Positions 7,479-16,166 of a DNA stretch of 64,000 nucleotides are shown here, in pieces. Position numbers and translations under genes: made by a program. This stretch comes from JASLZO01 sp965247995. GTDB taxonomy: Bacteria; Chloroflexota; Dehalococcoidia; UBA6926. Position 1 is the first letter of the stretch. Every line of letters starts with the position of its first letter. The stretch is taken from NCBI GenBank assembly GCA_965247995.1, contig OZ252041.1, positions 1,612,001 through 1,676,000 of the forward strand. The letters are read 5' to 3'. The notes beneath the pieces were generated by a model. It was not told the DNA's origin. It ran no database searches and worked only from the letters and a program-made list of their open reading frames with translations.

Positions 7479-9007
7479 GCGGTGCTGTTGTACGGATGGT
7501 ACGGGCCGGTCGGCACGTCCCAGTCCGCATAGAAGCGCCGAATATACGGGTCGATCTCAATCGAGAACCGTCGACGCTGAGCGACATCCGCTGGGAGCGG
7601 ACCTTGTAACGCCTCGCTGATCTCAGCACGTACTCCATCTTCATCCAAATGAGTAAACGCGCCGTCTCTGAGGATAGGATTCCCGCCGACGATCACCGTA
7701 TCCACGTCGCGAGACCGCGCGCGGGCCACCAGCGCGTCGAGAACGTTCACGTCGGCGTCCAGTACTGGTGAGGCGACGCGGTCCCAGTTGACCAGGACCA
7801 TGTCGGCCCTTCGACCCACTTCAAGCGACCCAATTTGGTCTCCGAACATCGTTAATTCAGCGCCGCCCAGCGTTGCCATATGCAGGACCTGGTGTGGCGT
7901 GATCGGCGTGTTCTGCATTCCGGGTGGCCGGTGCAGACGCAGTGTCAGCCCCATCTCTTGCAGCATGTCGTCGTCGTCGTTCAGTGCGTTCGAGTCAGTG
8001 CCCTGACCAACGGTCACCCCTTGGTCCAACATCTCCAGCACGGGGGCGACTCCGCTGTGGAGGCGGAGGTTCGAACTCGGGTTATGGGACACGCCCGTCC
8101 CAGTCTCGGCCAGAATGCGGATGTCGTCTTTCGTCAACCAAACCCCGTGGGCGATCGACACCCCCTGACCCAAGAATCCAATCTCTCGAAGTCGGTGGGC
8201 TGGAGTCTGGCCTCCGTGAAGGCGCTCCGCATAGCGCCGCTGGTACGCGGTCTCTACCAAGTGGGTGTGAATACCGAGACCGTCAGCCCGAGCGGCTTCA
8301 CCGATCCGGCCCAGCGCCTCCTCATCTGCCCATTGGTAGTTCTGCGGGCTTAGGAGAATGCGGACCGCGTCGGATCCAGCGTACTGGCGGGCGAATTCCC
8401 CAGTGAGGCTCAAGTAGTCGTCGAGCGGACAATCCGTCGCTCGGATGATGGCTCGGACCCCCGCCGCGAGGTCGGGCGGTAACCCGGCGAGGAAATCCTC
8501 GTCGTCGCCGTATACGACCATGCATTGATTCTTGTAGGCGATGGAGAACGCGACGCGGATTCCGGCTTCACCGAAGGCGTCCAGCGTCTGTTGGGCCTCG
8601 GGGGCGGTACGGTCGGCGGGGCCGGAGGACTGGTTATGCATCACGGTCGTGGTTCCGGACCGGACCATCTGCATCACGGTGTAGAGCGTCATCAGACGGA
8701 GGTCTAGGTGCTGGCGGCCCCACCCTCTGTGGATCCATGGCTCCAACGGACCGTCTGCTTGCCCCATCTGGAAGCCCGTGACCCCCCGGCCATGGTGGTG
8801 TGCGTTCACGAGTCCGGGCATCAGAAATTGACGCCCATCACCGATTACCTCGGCTTCCGGGTGCTTGTGCCTCAGCTCATCAAAGCCGCCGATGTCGCTC
8901 ACAACCCCGTTTTCGTGCGCCACGGCTCCGTCAGTGAATACTCGGCTGCTCCCATCGAGCTCTGCCCGAACGAGCACGTATCGCCCTCGCACCAACGTTG
9001 CGACCAT
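7475..9007 (-). CDS. Amidohydrolase, chlorohydrolase/cytosine-deaminase-like
   Basis: A 510-residue metal-dependent hydrolase of the amidohydrolase superfamily. The metal ligands are all visible: H-x-H in NAHHHG (residues 70-72), histidine in GIHTHLVET, histidine in SIAHGVWL, and the catalytic aspartate in GQGTDSNAL. The C-terminal beta-sandwich strand GSLEVGRRADMVLVNWD is typical of subtypes acting on N-heterocycles or aminohydrolase substrates such as guanine, SAH or triazines. The true substrate is unknown. A C-terminal extension after residue 440 is not obviously conserved. It converges on the MFS gene. Confidence 0.87.
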   Translation of the reverse strand: MVATLVRGRYVLVRAELDGSSRVFTDGAVAHENGVVSDIGGFDELRHKHPEAEVIGDGRQFLMPGLVNAHHHGRGVTGFQMGQADGPLEPWIHRGWGRQHLDLRLMTLYTVMQMVRSGTTTVMHNQSSGPADRTAPEAQQTLDAFGEAGIRVAFSIAYKNQCMVVYGDDEDFLAGLPPDLAAGVRAIIRATDCPLDDYLSLTGEFARQYAGSDAVRILLSPQNYQWADEEALGRIGEAARADGLGIHTHLVETAYQRRYAERLHGGQTPAHRLREIGFLGQGVSIAHGVWLTKDDIRILAETGTGVSHNPSSNLRLHSGVAPVLEMLDQGVTVGQGTDSNALNDDDDMLQEMGLTLRLHRPPGMQNTPITPHQVLHMATLGGAELTMFGDQIGSLEVGRRADMVLVNWDRVASPVLDADVNVLDALVARARSRDVDTVIVGGNPILRDGAFTHLDEDGVRAEISEALQGPLPADVAQRRRFSIEIDPYIRRFYADWDVPTGPYHPYNSTA

Positions 9008-9055
9008 GTCTATCTCCCGTCGGGAATCTCAGGTAACAAAACGGCGAAGACTGAA

Positions 9056-9508
9056 TTAGCGCTCGGCGTTCGAGATCAGCTTGACGAAGTCATGCCGGGA
9101 CACCATTCCTGCCAACTTCCCGTTCTCCATCACTGGCAACCGATTTCGCGAGCCGGAGAGCATCCTCCGCGCGACTTCGGCGACGTCCGCATCGGATTCG
9201 ATCGTATCTACCGGACTCTTCATGACCTCGTGCACGGGCCGGTCGCCGACTGAACGAGACACCTCTTCGATCGTGTCCATGCTGACGTAACGTCCAAGGA
9301 TGTCAAAGATGTGACCATCGGCGCCTGGATAGCGGACCGGGTGCAGGAAGAAGTCCGTGTGAGACAGAATCCCCAACACCCTGCCATCATCACTGATGAC
9401 AGGCAGCGCGCTCACTCCCTTGTCCGCCATGAGACGGGCGGCATCCGCAACCGTGTCCTGACCACGGATTGTGTAGACCGGACTGGTCATGATGTCGCGT
9501 GCCTTCAC
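9056..9508 (-). CDS. Tandem CBS-domain protein
   Basis: 150 residues forming one Bateman module: CBS1 with ARDIMTSPVYTI and KGVSALPVISDDGRVLGILS, then CBS2 with VHEVMKSPVDTI and SGSRNRLPVMENGKLAGMVSRHD. Such stand-alone pairs bind adenosine nucleotides and act as energy or redox sensors on partners. The start is GTG. It lies 48 bp upstream of the amidohydrolase start on the same strand and may share its transcript. It is divergent from the cation exchanger (87 bp gap). Confidence 0.9.
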   Translation of the reverse strand: MKARDIMTSPVYTIRGQDTVADAARLMADKGVSALPVISDDGRVLGILSHTDFFLHPVRYPGADGHIFDILGRYVSMDTIEEVSRSVGDRPVHEVMKSPVDTIESDADVAEVARRMLSGSRNRLPVMENGKLAGMVSRHDFVKLISNAER

Positions 9509-9595
9509 GCTGAAACACTCCTAACGGACCGGATTCTGGTCATTGTATGCGAGCGGGTTACTCCGGAGGATAGACATCGGCAGGACGGTTACCGC

Positions 9596-10591
9596 ATGAC
9601 ATTCGTCGCCGCAATCGCGTTGTTTGTCGGGTCGGCTGTTGCTGTCGTGTTTGCCGCCGTTGCCCTCGCCCGAGGCGCCGATGTCATCGCCGAGAGGTCA
9701 GGTTGGGGCCACGTTTGGGTAGGCTCGCTGCTCCTTGCGGGCGCGACCTCGCTTCCTGAGTTAGTGACCGACATCTCATCTGTCCGTATCGGGTCACCAG
9801 CACTGGCCGCGGGAGACGTGCTGGGCGCAAATATGTTGAACATGAGCAACCTGGCGATCCTGACGTCGGTGTTCGCAGGCAGCTATCTGATCGGACGGTT
9901 GTCCAGGCAGGAAGTATTCGTCGCATGGTTCGCAATTGCGTTGACCGTCGTCGCGACGTTGATCGTGATCCTGGGACCAACGGCCAAACTGCTAGGCCCT
10001 GTCAGCGTCCCCGCATTGATCTTGATCGGTGGGTATTTCGTCGGGTTCCGTCTCATGGGCCGGTTCGCACCCGACGAACCCGCCGAGACTGGACGCGAAA
10101 CACGCCACAGGTTGCGTTGGGGGTGGCTCGTGTTCACCGGCGGAGCGATCGTGATCTTCATCTCCGGCCCGGCTATTGCGATCAGCGCCCGGAGTATCGC
10201 TGAACTGTCCGGCATCTCGGAAGGATTCGTCGGGGTCCTCGGTGTGGCTCTCGTGACCACGCTTCCCGAATTGACGGCGGCCATCACTGCGGTTCGCATC
10301 GGAGCGCCCACGCTCGCGTTCACGGGAATGTTCGGCACCAACGCGTTCAACATAGCCGTCTTTGGGGTCGTCGATCTATTCTCGGGCGACCGTGCCATCT
10401 ACGGGAGCCTTGATCGCAGCCACGTTGCGGCCGGTGTCACGGCTGTCGTGTTGATGGTGCTCGTACTGGCACAGTTCCATATGAGGCAAAGGCATGCGCC
10501 GCATCGGCGTTCCCCGCTCGTAGAAGCCGGAACCGTTGTGATCGGAGGCGGCTACCTTGCTGGGTTGTTCCTTGTCTTTGTCCTCGGTTGA
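9596..10591 (+). CDS. Sodium/calcium (CaCA-type) exchanger family protein
   Basis: A 331-residue integral membrane protein made of two inverted halves, each with an alpha-repeat. The first has GATSLPELVTD and GDVLGANMLNMSNLA; the second has VTTLPELTAAITAVRIGAP and GMFGTNAFNIAVF. These carry the acidic and Asn residues that bind cations in YrbG/NCX_Mj relatives. The ATG at 9596 starts directly before the first membrane segment. An open frame runs upstream to 9311 but overlaps the CBS gene antisense and is not hydrophobic. Ion specificity (calcium or another cation against sodium or protons) is inferred from the family only. Confidence 0.87.
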   Translation: MTFVAAIALFVGSAVAVVFAAVALARGADVIAERSGWGHVWVGSLLLAGATSLPELVTDISSVRIGSPALAAGDVLGANMLNMSNLAILTSVFAGSYLIGRLSRQEVFVAWFAIALTVVATLIVILGPTAKLLGPVSVPALILIGGYFVGFRLMGRFAPDEPAETGRETRHRLRWGWLVFTGGAIVIFISGPAIAISARSIAELSGISEGFVGVLGVALVTTLPELTAAITAVRIGAPTLAFTGMFGTNAFNIAVFGVVDLFSGDRAIYGSLDRSHVAAGVTAVVLMVLVLAQFHMRQRHAPHRRSPLVEAGTVVIGGGYLAGLFLVFVLG

Positions 10592-10597
10592 GGCCGT

Positions 10598-11776
10598 TTA
10601 TAGGTGAACGATGTCTGACTCGCGGTGGTCCAACGCCAACAGAAGCAGCAGATAGTCCCGAAGGTGTCGCGTGATCAGGAAGTTCTGGCGGACATGCTCT
10701 TTCCCGTTCTTCCCGAGCATTCGTGCGTAGTCAGGATTCGCGAGCAGTTGACGAATCGCAAAGGCCGTCCCCTCGATCCCGTGGCTGAGTATTCCTGTCA
10801 CGCGGTTCTTTACCTGGAGCGGGATGCCGCCGACCGCGCTCGCGACGACCGGCTTCTCCTTCCACAGCGCCTCGCTGACGGTCAGAGCGAACCCTTCGCG
10901 CAGCGATTTCTGGACGATGATGTCGGATCCCCGCTGTATCGCGTTGATCTCCAGATCGCTCTGTGGTGGGAGCAGCAGTACATGAACGTCCCGATCGTCC
11001 GTCGCCCGCGCAAGCACCTGGTCCAGGACCAATCCACTCTCTGGGTCGTCATCGGCCGTCCCTCCGGCTAGGACCAGCCGACAGTCGAAGCTCCTCCGGA
11101 CCGCATCGAAGACATCCATGAGTCCAAGGGGATCCTTAAGGCTGTCGAAACGAGAGATCTGCGTGATGATCGGCTTGTCACGGGGGATCCGATGTTGATT
11201 GAGGACTGAATCGACGAACCCGTCCGGCAGATCGCGGTTCTTGTCGCTGAGCGGATCGATCGACGGCGGGACAAAGAACTCGCGGAGCGGCAGCTCCCGT
11301 GCGAATTGTGGAGCCGAGAAGATCGCCGCGTCGTACTGAAGGACGAAGGGCGCCAGGAACTCCCACACGTGCGGCACCGGCAGAGAAAGGTCGATGTGGC
11401 AACGCCACACCCAGTGGCCGTTCCGCTCGGCTCTCTTGCGGACCAATGCGACCGGCTGTGGGTCGTGGATGACGACGAGGTCTCCCTGGACTTCAAACTC
11501 ATCCGTGAACGCTTCGCTCTGGTCGAGAAACAGCTGGTACTCCTGATCGGAGATCATGTCGTTCACGCCGTGCAGCGCGTTGTGGATCTTCTTCGTCACG
11601 ACATAGAAGTCCGCCGAACCGGGGATCACGCTCCAGCGAACATCCACGCCCAGCTGGTTCAGCAACGGCACGACTCGAGTCAGAATCTCGGCGACGCCAC
11701 CCCCGGTGTATGTGGAATTGACGTTCTGGATGACCCGGCCTCCCACACGCTCGCCGAGCATGCGGAGCTCCTCCAA
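10598..11776 (-). CDS. treT: Trehalose synthase, TreT-like GT4 glycosyltransferase
   Basis: TreT joins a nucleotide-activated glucose to glucose to make trehalose. Family blocks visible are NVNSTYTGGGVAEIL near the N terminus, VVIHDPQPVALV, RCHIDLS, QISRFDSLKDPLGLMDVF, and the GT4 donor site SLREGFALTVSEALWKEKPV (E-x7-E). The first canonical start codon is TTG at 11776, but family-like sequence (LSDYEPIIGGSALEEL) lies upstream in the same frame without ATG, GTG or TTG. The real start is therefore unusual, or there is a frameshift at the junction with the DUF5752 gene, whose stop sits at 11815-11817. It ends 6 bp from the convergent exchanger gene. Confidence 0.85.
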   Translation of the reverse strand: MEELRMLGERVGGRVIQNVNSTYTGGGVAEILTRVVPLLNQLGVDVRWSVIPGSADFYVVTKKIHNALHGVNDMISDQEYQLFLDQSEAFTDEFEVQGDLVVIHDPQPVALVRKRAERNGHWVWRCHIDLSLPVPHVWEFLAPFVLQYDAAIFSAPQFARELPLREFFVPPSIDPLSDKNRDLPDGFVDSVLNQHRIPRDKPIITQISRFDSLKDPLGLMDVFDAVRRSFDCRLVLAGGTADDDPESGLVLDQVLARATDDRDVHVLLLPPQSDLEINAIQRGSDIIVQKSLREGFALTVSEALWKEKPVVASAVGGIPLQVKNRVTGILSHGIEGTAFAIRQLLANPDYARMLGKNGKEHVRQNFLITRHLRDYLLLLLALDHRESDIVHL

Positions 11777-11814
11777 GGCGCTCCCGCCAATGATTGGCTC
11801 GTAGTCGCTGAGCG

Positions 11815-12480
11815 CTACGCGAGTCGGTTTTCGATCAACTTTGTCAGAGAGGATCGGAGTCCCTCCAGCGTGTAGTCGTACGGGTTGAGACGATCGATGC
11901 CGCGGGCAAGGTCAGGGTCGTCGAGGCTGTCTCGTGCCCACTGAGCGAGGTCAACTTCCGACGCATCCACGCTTAACAGCTTGCACTCGAAAAGATGGAA
12001 GTACAGGGAGCTTGGTGGAAGTTGATGCACAGCGGCTGCTAATCCCCGGAGGTTCGTAGCGACCACCGGGAGCGGAACGACGAACGTGACCGTCTTGATG
12101 AAATGGAACTCCTCGCCCTCGGGAACGGACCGCGAATCGTCACCGCGATCGATCGCCTCCTGCAGGATGCCTACGAGTCGCTCCCGGGCCGCATCGGTGG
12201 TTGCCATCCCTACGACGTCGACCGCCGCCAATTGTTCGGCAACGGCCTCGTTCCCAACGTTCTCTGAGACCCAGGCCGCAAATGCGTTTCCTGGAGTCGG
12301 GGTCAGGTACTGGTGTTCTTCCAAATACTGGTGCGTGTGGTAGTACACGGACGATGCTGGCACGGTCCGGAGGTGATCGGCCAGCTCTGTGAGATTACGT
12401 GCGCGCAGGCCAGTGAACTCCCGAAGCTGGCTGCGCGTAGAGAACTGGAGCGGTGCTCGTGCGGCCCGCGGTCGCCCCAT
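11815..12480 (-). CDS. DUF5752 family protein
   Basis: The 221-residue sequence shows two related halves: TRSQLREFTGLRARNLTEL with SSVYYHTHQYLEEHQYLTP, and FVVPLPVVATNLRGL with SSLYFHLFECKLLS. It ends in LNPYDYTLEGLRSSLTKLIENR. This pattern is that of DUF5752 proteins, which from memory tend to accompany TreT-like glycosyltransferases; their function is unknown. The ATG at 12480 lacks a ribosome-binding site. The residues read upstream of it in this frame (SLVRQTVQTY) look like an MscS beta-domain strand, so this domain may really be the C-terminal part of the preceding channel gene, now out of frame by one base. Confidence 0.75.
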   Translation of the reverse strand: MGRPRAARAPLQFSTRSQLREFTGLRARNLTELADHLRTVPASSVYYHTHQYLEEHQYLTPTPGNAFAAWVSENVGNEAVAEQLAAVDVVGMATTDAARERLVGILQEAIDRGDDSRSVPEGEEFHFIKTVTFVVPLPVVATNLRGLAAAVHQLPPSSLYFHLFECKLLSVDASEVDLAQWARDSLDDPDLARGIDRLNPYDYTLEGLRSSLTKLIENRLA

Positions 12481-13205
12481 ATAGGTCTGGACCGTCTGGC
12501 GGACCAGTGAGGGGTGAGGACGTGGACCAGGTTGCCCGCTGGCGTCTCGATCACCGTGCTCCTCCACGAAACGTCGGTAACCGTGCCCTCCACGCCGGAC
12601 TCAAGCCGCACGTAACGACCCGGCTCGATCCCGCGGCCCTGGACCTGGAGTGATGCCACCAACGTCGGGAAGTAATCGCGGAACCCAAGGACCAACACGA
12701 CACCCACCACGCTGAACGACAGGAGCAGGGGCGCGATCTGGGCCCCCCAGGTCTGAAGGATCCCGAGGGCCGTGATGATCACGAGCCCGGCAGTTGGGAC
12801 CGCTGCGACGAGTTCCACAGTCTGGCGCCGAGCGTCGTGCTGTTCGCCGATCACATGGGCGAGGCGCCTCGCGAACCGCGCGGCACTGGCTCCAGTCGTC
12901 AGGATGAACCCGCTGAGCAATATGCGCTCCGTCACTGGGACCCATGGCTCGGCGGCTGGTGCGAACAGTGCGGCCAAGTAGGTGCTCAAGAAAACCACCC
13001 AGGCGATTGACGCGACCCGAAACGTGTCGAACGGCGGGCTATTGCCGACCAGGTTTCCGAAGGCTTGAAGCTGTTGGAGCCACCACCGCAACAGGCGACG
13101 ACGGCCCCACATGAGGACGATGAAACTGGCAGAACCGACGATCCCCATGAGGAGAACGTCTTGCGTATTCGCCTGCAGCCATTCGATGAGAGAGTCGAAG
13201 TTCAT
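12303..13205 (-). CDS. MscS-type mechanosensitive channel, reading frame apparently broken
   Basis: Five hydrophobic segments (about residues 16-33, 64-84, 92-110, 135-151 and 158-175) lead into the MscS pore helix and beta domain: SVVGVVLVLGFRDYFPTLVASL, GVEGTVTDVSWRSTVIET, GNLVHVLTP. At about residue 231 (position 12513) homology stops, and the remaining residues to 12303 are low-complexity frame noise. The expected beta strand continues in the neighbouring frame, so one base seems missing in the G run at 12511-12514. Even with the frame restored, the usual MscS C-terminal alpha/beta domain is absent and DUF5752 follows instead. The start overlaps the otsB stop by 4 bp. Confidence 0.75.
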   Translation of the reverse strand: MNFDSLIEWLQANTQDVLLMGIVGSASFIVLMWGRRRLLRWWLQQLQAFGNLVGNSPPFDTFRVASIAWVVFLSTYLAALFAPAAEPWVPVTERILLSGFILTTGASAARFARRLAHVIGEQHDARRQTVELVAAVPTAGLVIITALGILQTWGAQIAPLLLSFSVVGVVLVLGFRDYFPTLVASLQVQGRGIEPGRYVRLESGVEGTVTDVSWRSTVIETPAGNLVHVLTPHWSARRSRPIWGDRGPHEHRSSSLRAASFGSSLACAHVISQSWPITSGPCQHRPCTTTRTSIWKNTST

Positions 13206-14023
13206 GACTGTGCGGACGCCATCTGGGCAACGCGTTCAAGAAACGTCGAGACTTCTGCGGGTGAACGTGCGTAGTACTGGGCATGGGTTTCGCCATCCGC
13301 AGCCGGGTTGACTGCCACGCTGACGCCGCCCCGCTCATTCGCAACCCGGAATCCATCCTCGTCCATCAAATCGTCGCCCATGTAGATTGGCCAGGGCGGG
13401 GGGGCATTCACTCCACTCAGGTGGTCCATGATGAGGGCCACTGCGTCTCCTTTGTGGGTACCGTCAACCGGCAGTACCTCAATCGCCCTGCGTTGGCCCT
13501 CCCGGACCTCTATCAGTCCTGACGAAACCGCGTTTCGCGTGACCTCGTGGACGCAAGATCGCAGCGCAGTGAGGTGCTCCGAGCCGACGTGCCGGTAGTG
13601 GACCGTGATGCTCAGTGTCTTGTTCTCGACTACGACGCCACGAATATCCATCAACGCCGCATCGAGCTCGGGGACCAGGGAAGCGACCGCCGAGCGAGCC
13701 TCGTTTCCCTTCGGCTCTCGATAGCGAAACGAGTGGGGGCCGTCGATCTCCATCCCGTAGTTCGCCGCGTAGTACACGCCATCAAGCCTTACGAGTTGGC
13801 GGATTTCTTCCATTCTCCGCCCGGTCACGATGGCGACCGAGAAACGGTCGCTCTCCGACAGCGATTGGAGCGACGACCGGTTCGCCTTGGACATCGCTGC
13901 CAAGTCGGGCTCGGGCACAATTGGCGCGAGCGTGCCATCGAAATCTGTCGCGAGCAGGACGCGTCGTTCCCGTTCGATGCAGTCGCGGATCGGCTCCCAA
14001 CCTTCGGCCAGCAGTGGTTCCAC
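13202..14023 (-). CDS. otsB: Trehalose-6-phosphate phosphatase
   Basis: A 273-residue HAD-superfamily phosphatase. The nucleophile motif is ATDFDGTLAPI near residue 26, the second motif IVTGRRMEEI, the cap region includes NYGMEIDGP, and motif IV is YMGDDLMDEDGF near residue 215. It removes phosphate from the OtsA product. Translation starts at GTG, 23 bp downstream of the MscS2 stop; its own stop overlaps the start of MscS1. This embeds otsB between two mechanosensitive channel genes, tying solute synthesis to solute release. Confidence 0.93.
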   Translation of the reverse strand: MEPLLAEGWEPIRDCIERERRVLLATDFDGTLAPIVPEPDLAAMSKANRSSLQSLSESDRFSVAIVTGRRMEEIRQLVRLDGVYYAANYGMEIDGPHSFRYREPKGNEARSAVASLVPELDAALMDIRGVVVENKTLSITVHYRHVGSEHLTALRSCVHEVTRNAVSSGLIEVREGQRRAIEVLPVDGTHKGDAVALIMDHLSGVNAPPPWPIYMGDDLMDEDGFRVANERGGVSVAVNPAADGETHAQYYARSPAEVSTFLERVAQMASAQS

Positions 14024-14046
14024 CTATCCGTGACGCTCCGCTGCCA

Positions 14047-15348
14047 CTAGTCGGTCTGTTGCGCCCCTTCCGGATCTGGGTTCGGGGCTGCCGGCGATTG
14101 GATTGTCGGTGATTGAGTTGTCGGTGGGTTTGCAGGGCGCGCGTCGCCGCTGGACTCATCGCTCTGGATCGACGCTGCCTGCTGGTGGTGCATGATGTTT
14201 GGTTGGCCCTCACCCCAGTACAAGGTGCGGTGGGGGAACGGGATTTCGATCCCCATCTCATCGAATGCCTTTTTCACCCGCAGCCGGTACTGTCCTGCGA
14301 TATCCCACTGGCGGATGGGCACCGTCTCGCCGAGGACTTTGATCTCGATTGCCGAATCTGCGAATTCGTCGACGCGCAACACTTGGATCGGGTCCAGGAC
14401 AAGCGGCCCCCATTCGGGGTCACGGGACAACTCGAGCCCGACGCGGTTGAGGACCTCGATCACCTGCTCAAGGTCCTCCTTGTACGCAACGCCGATGTTG
14501 ATGTTCACGCGCGACTTGTCTTTGGTGAAGTTCGTGGCGGTGCGGATTTCCCCATTCGGGATGAAGTGCTGCCGATAGTCCAGGTCGCGGAGCACGGTTC
14601 GACGGAGGTTGATGTCTTCCACGAGACCGCCGATCCCCGCGATGTTCACGACATCGTTCACGCGATACTGGTTTTCCAAGATGACGAAGATGCCGGCGAA
14701 GATGTCCCGGACGAGATTCTGCGCGCCGAAACCGACGGCAATTCCAACGACGCCGAATCCGACGAGAAGGGGCGCGAGGTCGATCCCAATCTGGGCCATC
14801 ACCATGAAGAACGTCATCACGATGACGACGATGGTGGTAGCCGTCGTCAGCACCGATGAAAGCGTGACGATGTCTTTCTCGAGTTCCGTGTCCAACCGGT
14901 CGCTCGCGCGGCCGCTTAGGTGCTTCTCCACCGCTCGCGGGAGCACATGGGCCATCAGACGTTGCACGAACAACCCGATGACGACCACGATTCCAACCCT
15001 CGGCACCGTCGTTAACAGCCATTGGCCAGACGCCGCGGCGGCAGACACCAAGAAATCGACTGTCGGACCCAGATCGCCGAGGAGGATGGAAGCGATCGCC
15101 GCCCCGCCGATCGCCAATACTCCCCCGGACACTCCAAACGAAATCCAACGCCCGACGGGCGCGTGGAGATCGGAAAAGTCTCCTGGCAGAACGTCGTCGA
15201 TCCATCGGAGGATGCGCGTCGCAATCCTGGGAAGACGCCACCAAGTGACGGCTAGGCCGAGAACGGTACCGATCGTCCACGCAGTGAGCCAAACGACGTT
15301 GTCGCGGGCGTTATCCCCGGCTTCAACCACGAAGGAGCCCAGATCCAT
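14047..15348 (-). CDS. MscS-type mechanosensitive ion channel
   Basis: A 433-residue channel with about five N-terminal membrane segments. A complete pore-lining helix and beta domain follow (VGFGVVGIAVGFGAQNLVRDIFAG, VNDVVNIAGIGGLVEDINLR, HFIPNGEIRTATNFTK), then the cytoplasmic alpha/beta domain ending VKKAFDEMGIEIPFPHRTLYWG. The last 45 or so residues are Pro/Thr/Gln-rich and probably disordered. It opens on membrane tension to release solutes at osmotic downshock. GAGGT lies about 7 bases before the ATG. This is the first gene of the minus-strand run through treT. A weak TTGTTC-N15-TATAGT element lies around 15410-15436 on the minus strand. Confidence 0.9.
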   Translation of the reverse strand: MDLGSFVVEAGDNARDNVVWLTAWTIGTVLGLAVTWWRLPRIATRILRWIDDVLPGDFSDLHAPVGRWISFGVSGGVLAIGGAAIASILLGDLGPTVDFLVSAAAASGQWLLTTVPRVGIVVVIGLFVQRLMAHVLPRAVEKHLSGRASDRLDTELEKDIVTLSSVLTTATTIVVIVMTFFMVMAQIGIDLAPLLVGFGVVGIAVGFGAQNLVRDIFAGIFVILENQYRVNDVVNIAGIGGLVEDINLRRTVLRDLDYRQHFIPNGEIRTATNFTKDKSRVNINIGVAYKEDLEQVIEVLNRVGLELSRDPEWGPLVLDPIQVLRVDEFADSAIEIKVLGETVPIRQWDIAGQYRLRVKKAFDEMGIEIPFPHRTLYWGEGQPNIMHHQQAASIQSDESSGDARPANPPTTQSPTIQSPAAPNPDPEGAQQTD

Positions 15349-15500
15349 TTGTATGACCTCGGCGAGACGGCCCTGCCCGCGCTACCCAGCGTTCCGTCTG
15401 CTCGCCTCAACTATAACGCCGCTACGCCAGGAACAATGGGTGACCAGAAGGGGCGTCCCCGGGATCGCGCAGGTCGTTGGTCAGCGCCGCCGCGACGGCG

Positions 15501-15896
15501 TTATCCGTTAGGGGGTCGCTTGATCCATCGGAATTGCTCGTTACCGAGAGTAGAATCGGCGCGCGCCGGTTCCAATGGGTGGATCCACCCGCGGTCGGTC
15601 ATTGGAGGCAACCCGAGTGGAGATTGCGCGGGACGACGATCGTGAAAGCCTCCGTCGACCACCGTCTTTCGCTCGTAGATCGCCATGAGGAGTTCTCGCT
15701 CGAGCCGCCGATCTTGCGCTGCGTAGGAGACACACGACCTCGGCCACACAACGCCGATTGGAACGAGACGGAAGGACCGGCCATTCGCGGTCTCTGCGAC
15801 CTGGTACGAAACCGGTGCTGGTCTCAAGAGGCCTGAGTCGATCAGGAGGCGGAAGAGCGTCTCGCGGACCGGGTCCGTTCCTGATTGTTCGCCCAT
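15501..15896 (-). CDS. Hypothetical protein
   Basis: A 131-residue open frame with coding-like third-position bias and a plausible N terminus (MGEQSGTDPVRETLFRLLIDSGLL). The body has RSFRLVPIGVVWPRSCVSYAAQD and RRLERELLMAIYERKTVVDGG; the last 40 residues are Pro/Arg-rich. I recognise no family. The frame continues upstream to 15995 but without a clear start. It sits about 150 bp upstream of MscS2 on the same strand, and could be the first gene of that unit or an independent gene. Function unknown. Confidence 0.5.
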   Translation of the reverse strand: MGEQSGTDPVRETLFRLLIDSGLLRPAPVSYQVAETANGRSFRLVPIGVVWPRSCVSYAAQDRRLERELLMAIYERKTVVDGGFHDRRPAQSPLGLPPMTDRGWIHPLEPARADSTLGNEQFRWIKRPPNG

Positions 15897-16166
15897 ATTC
15901 GCGACTCCCGTATCGAACCGATCGGTCTTGGTAATCCACCATACACCGCGCATGGTTTGATGGCTTGGGCAAGGTGAAATCGGGGGTGCGCTCACCTATA
16001 CCTCGGGGAACCCGGGCAGGCGTTCGACTGCCGTCTGACGATACCGTTCAATACCTGCGTGCGGCTTGTGTATGATCCGACCGGCCCGCCAGTTCACTCC
16101 GTCTCCGTGAGCGGTGGTCTGCGCGCGTAAAACCGAGACCTTAGATCTGATTTGATCTCTTCGACG

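Noticed and set aside
9311..9595. N-terminal extension of the cation-exchanger frame
   Set aside because: Hydrophilic, antisense to the CBS gene; the exchanger begins at a membrane segment at 9596.
14050..14130. Short imperfect repeats (gattg/tcggt) near the end of MscS2
   Set aside because: They encode the low-complexity Pro/Thr/Gln tail of the channel and have no repeat-spacer pattern of a CRISPR array or mobile element.
15477..15836. Plus-strand 119-codon frame opposite the hypothetical gene
   Set aside because: The minus-strand frame shows better codon pattern and a more protein-like sequence; the plus frame is Pro/Arg noise.
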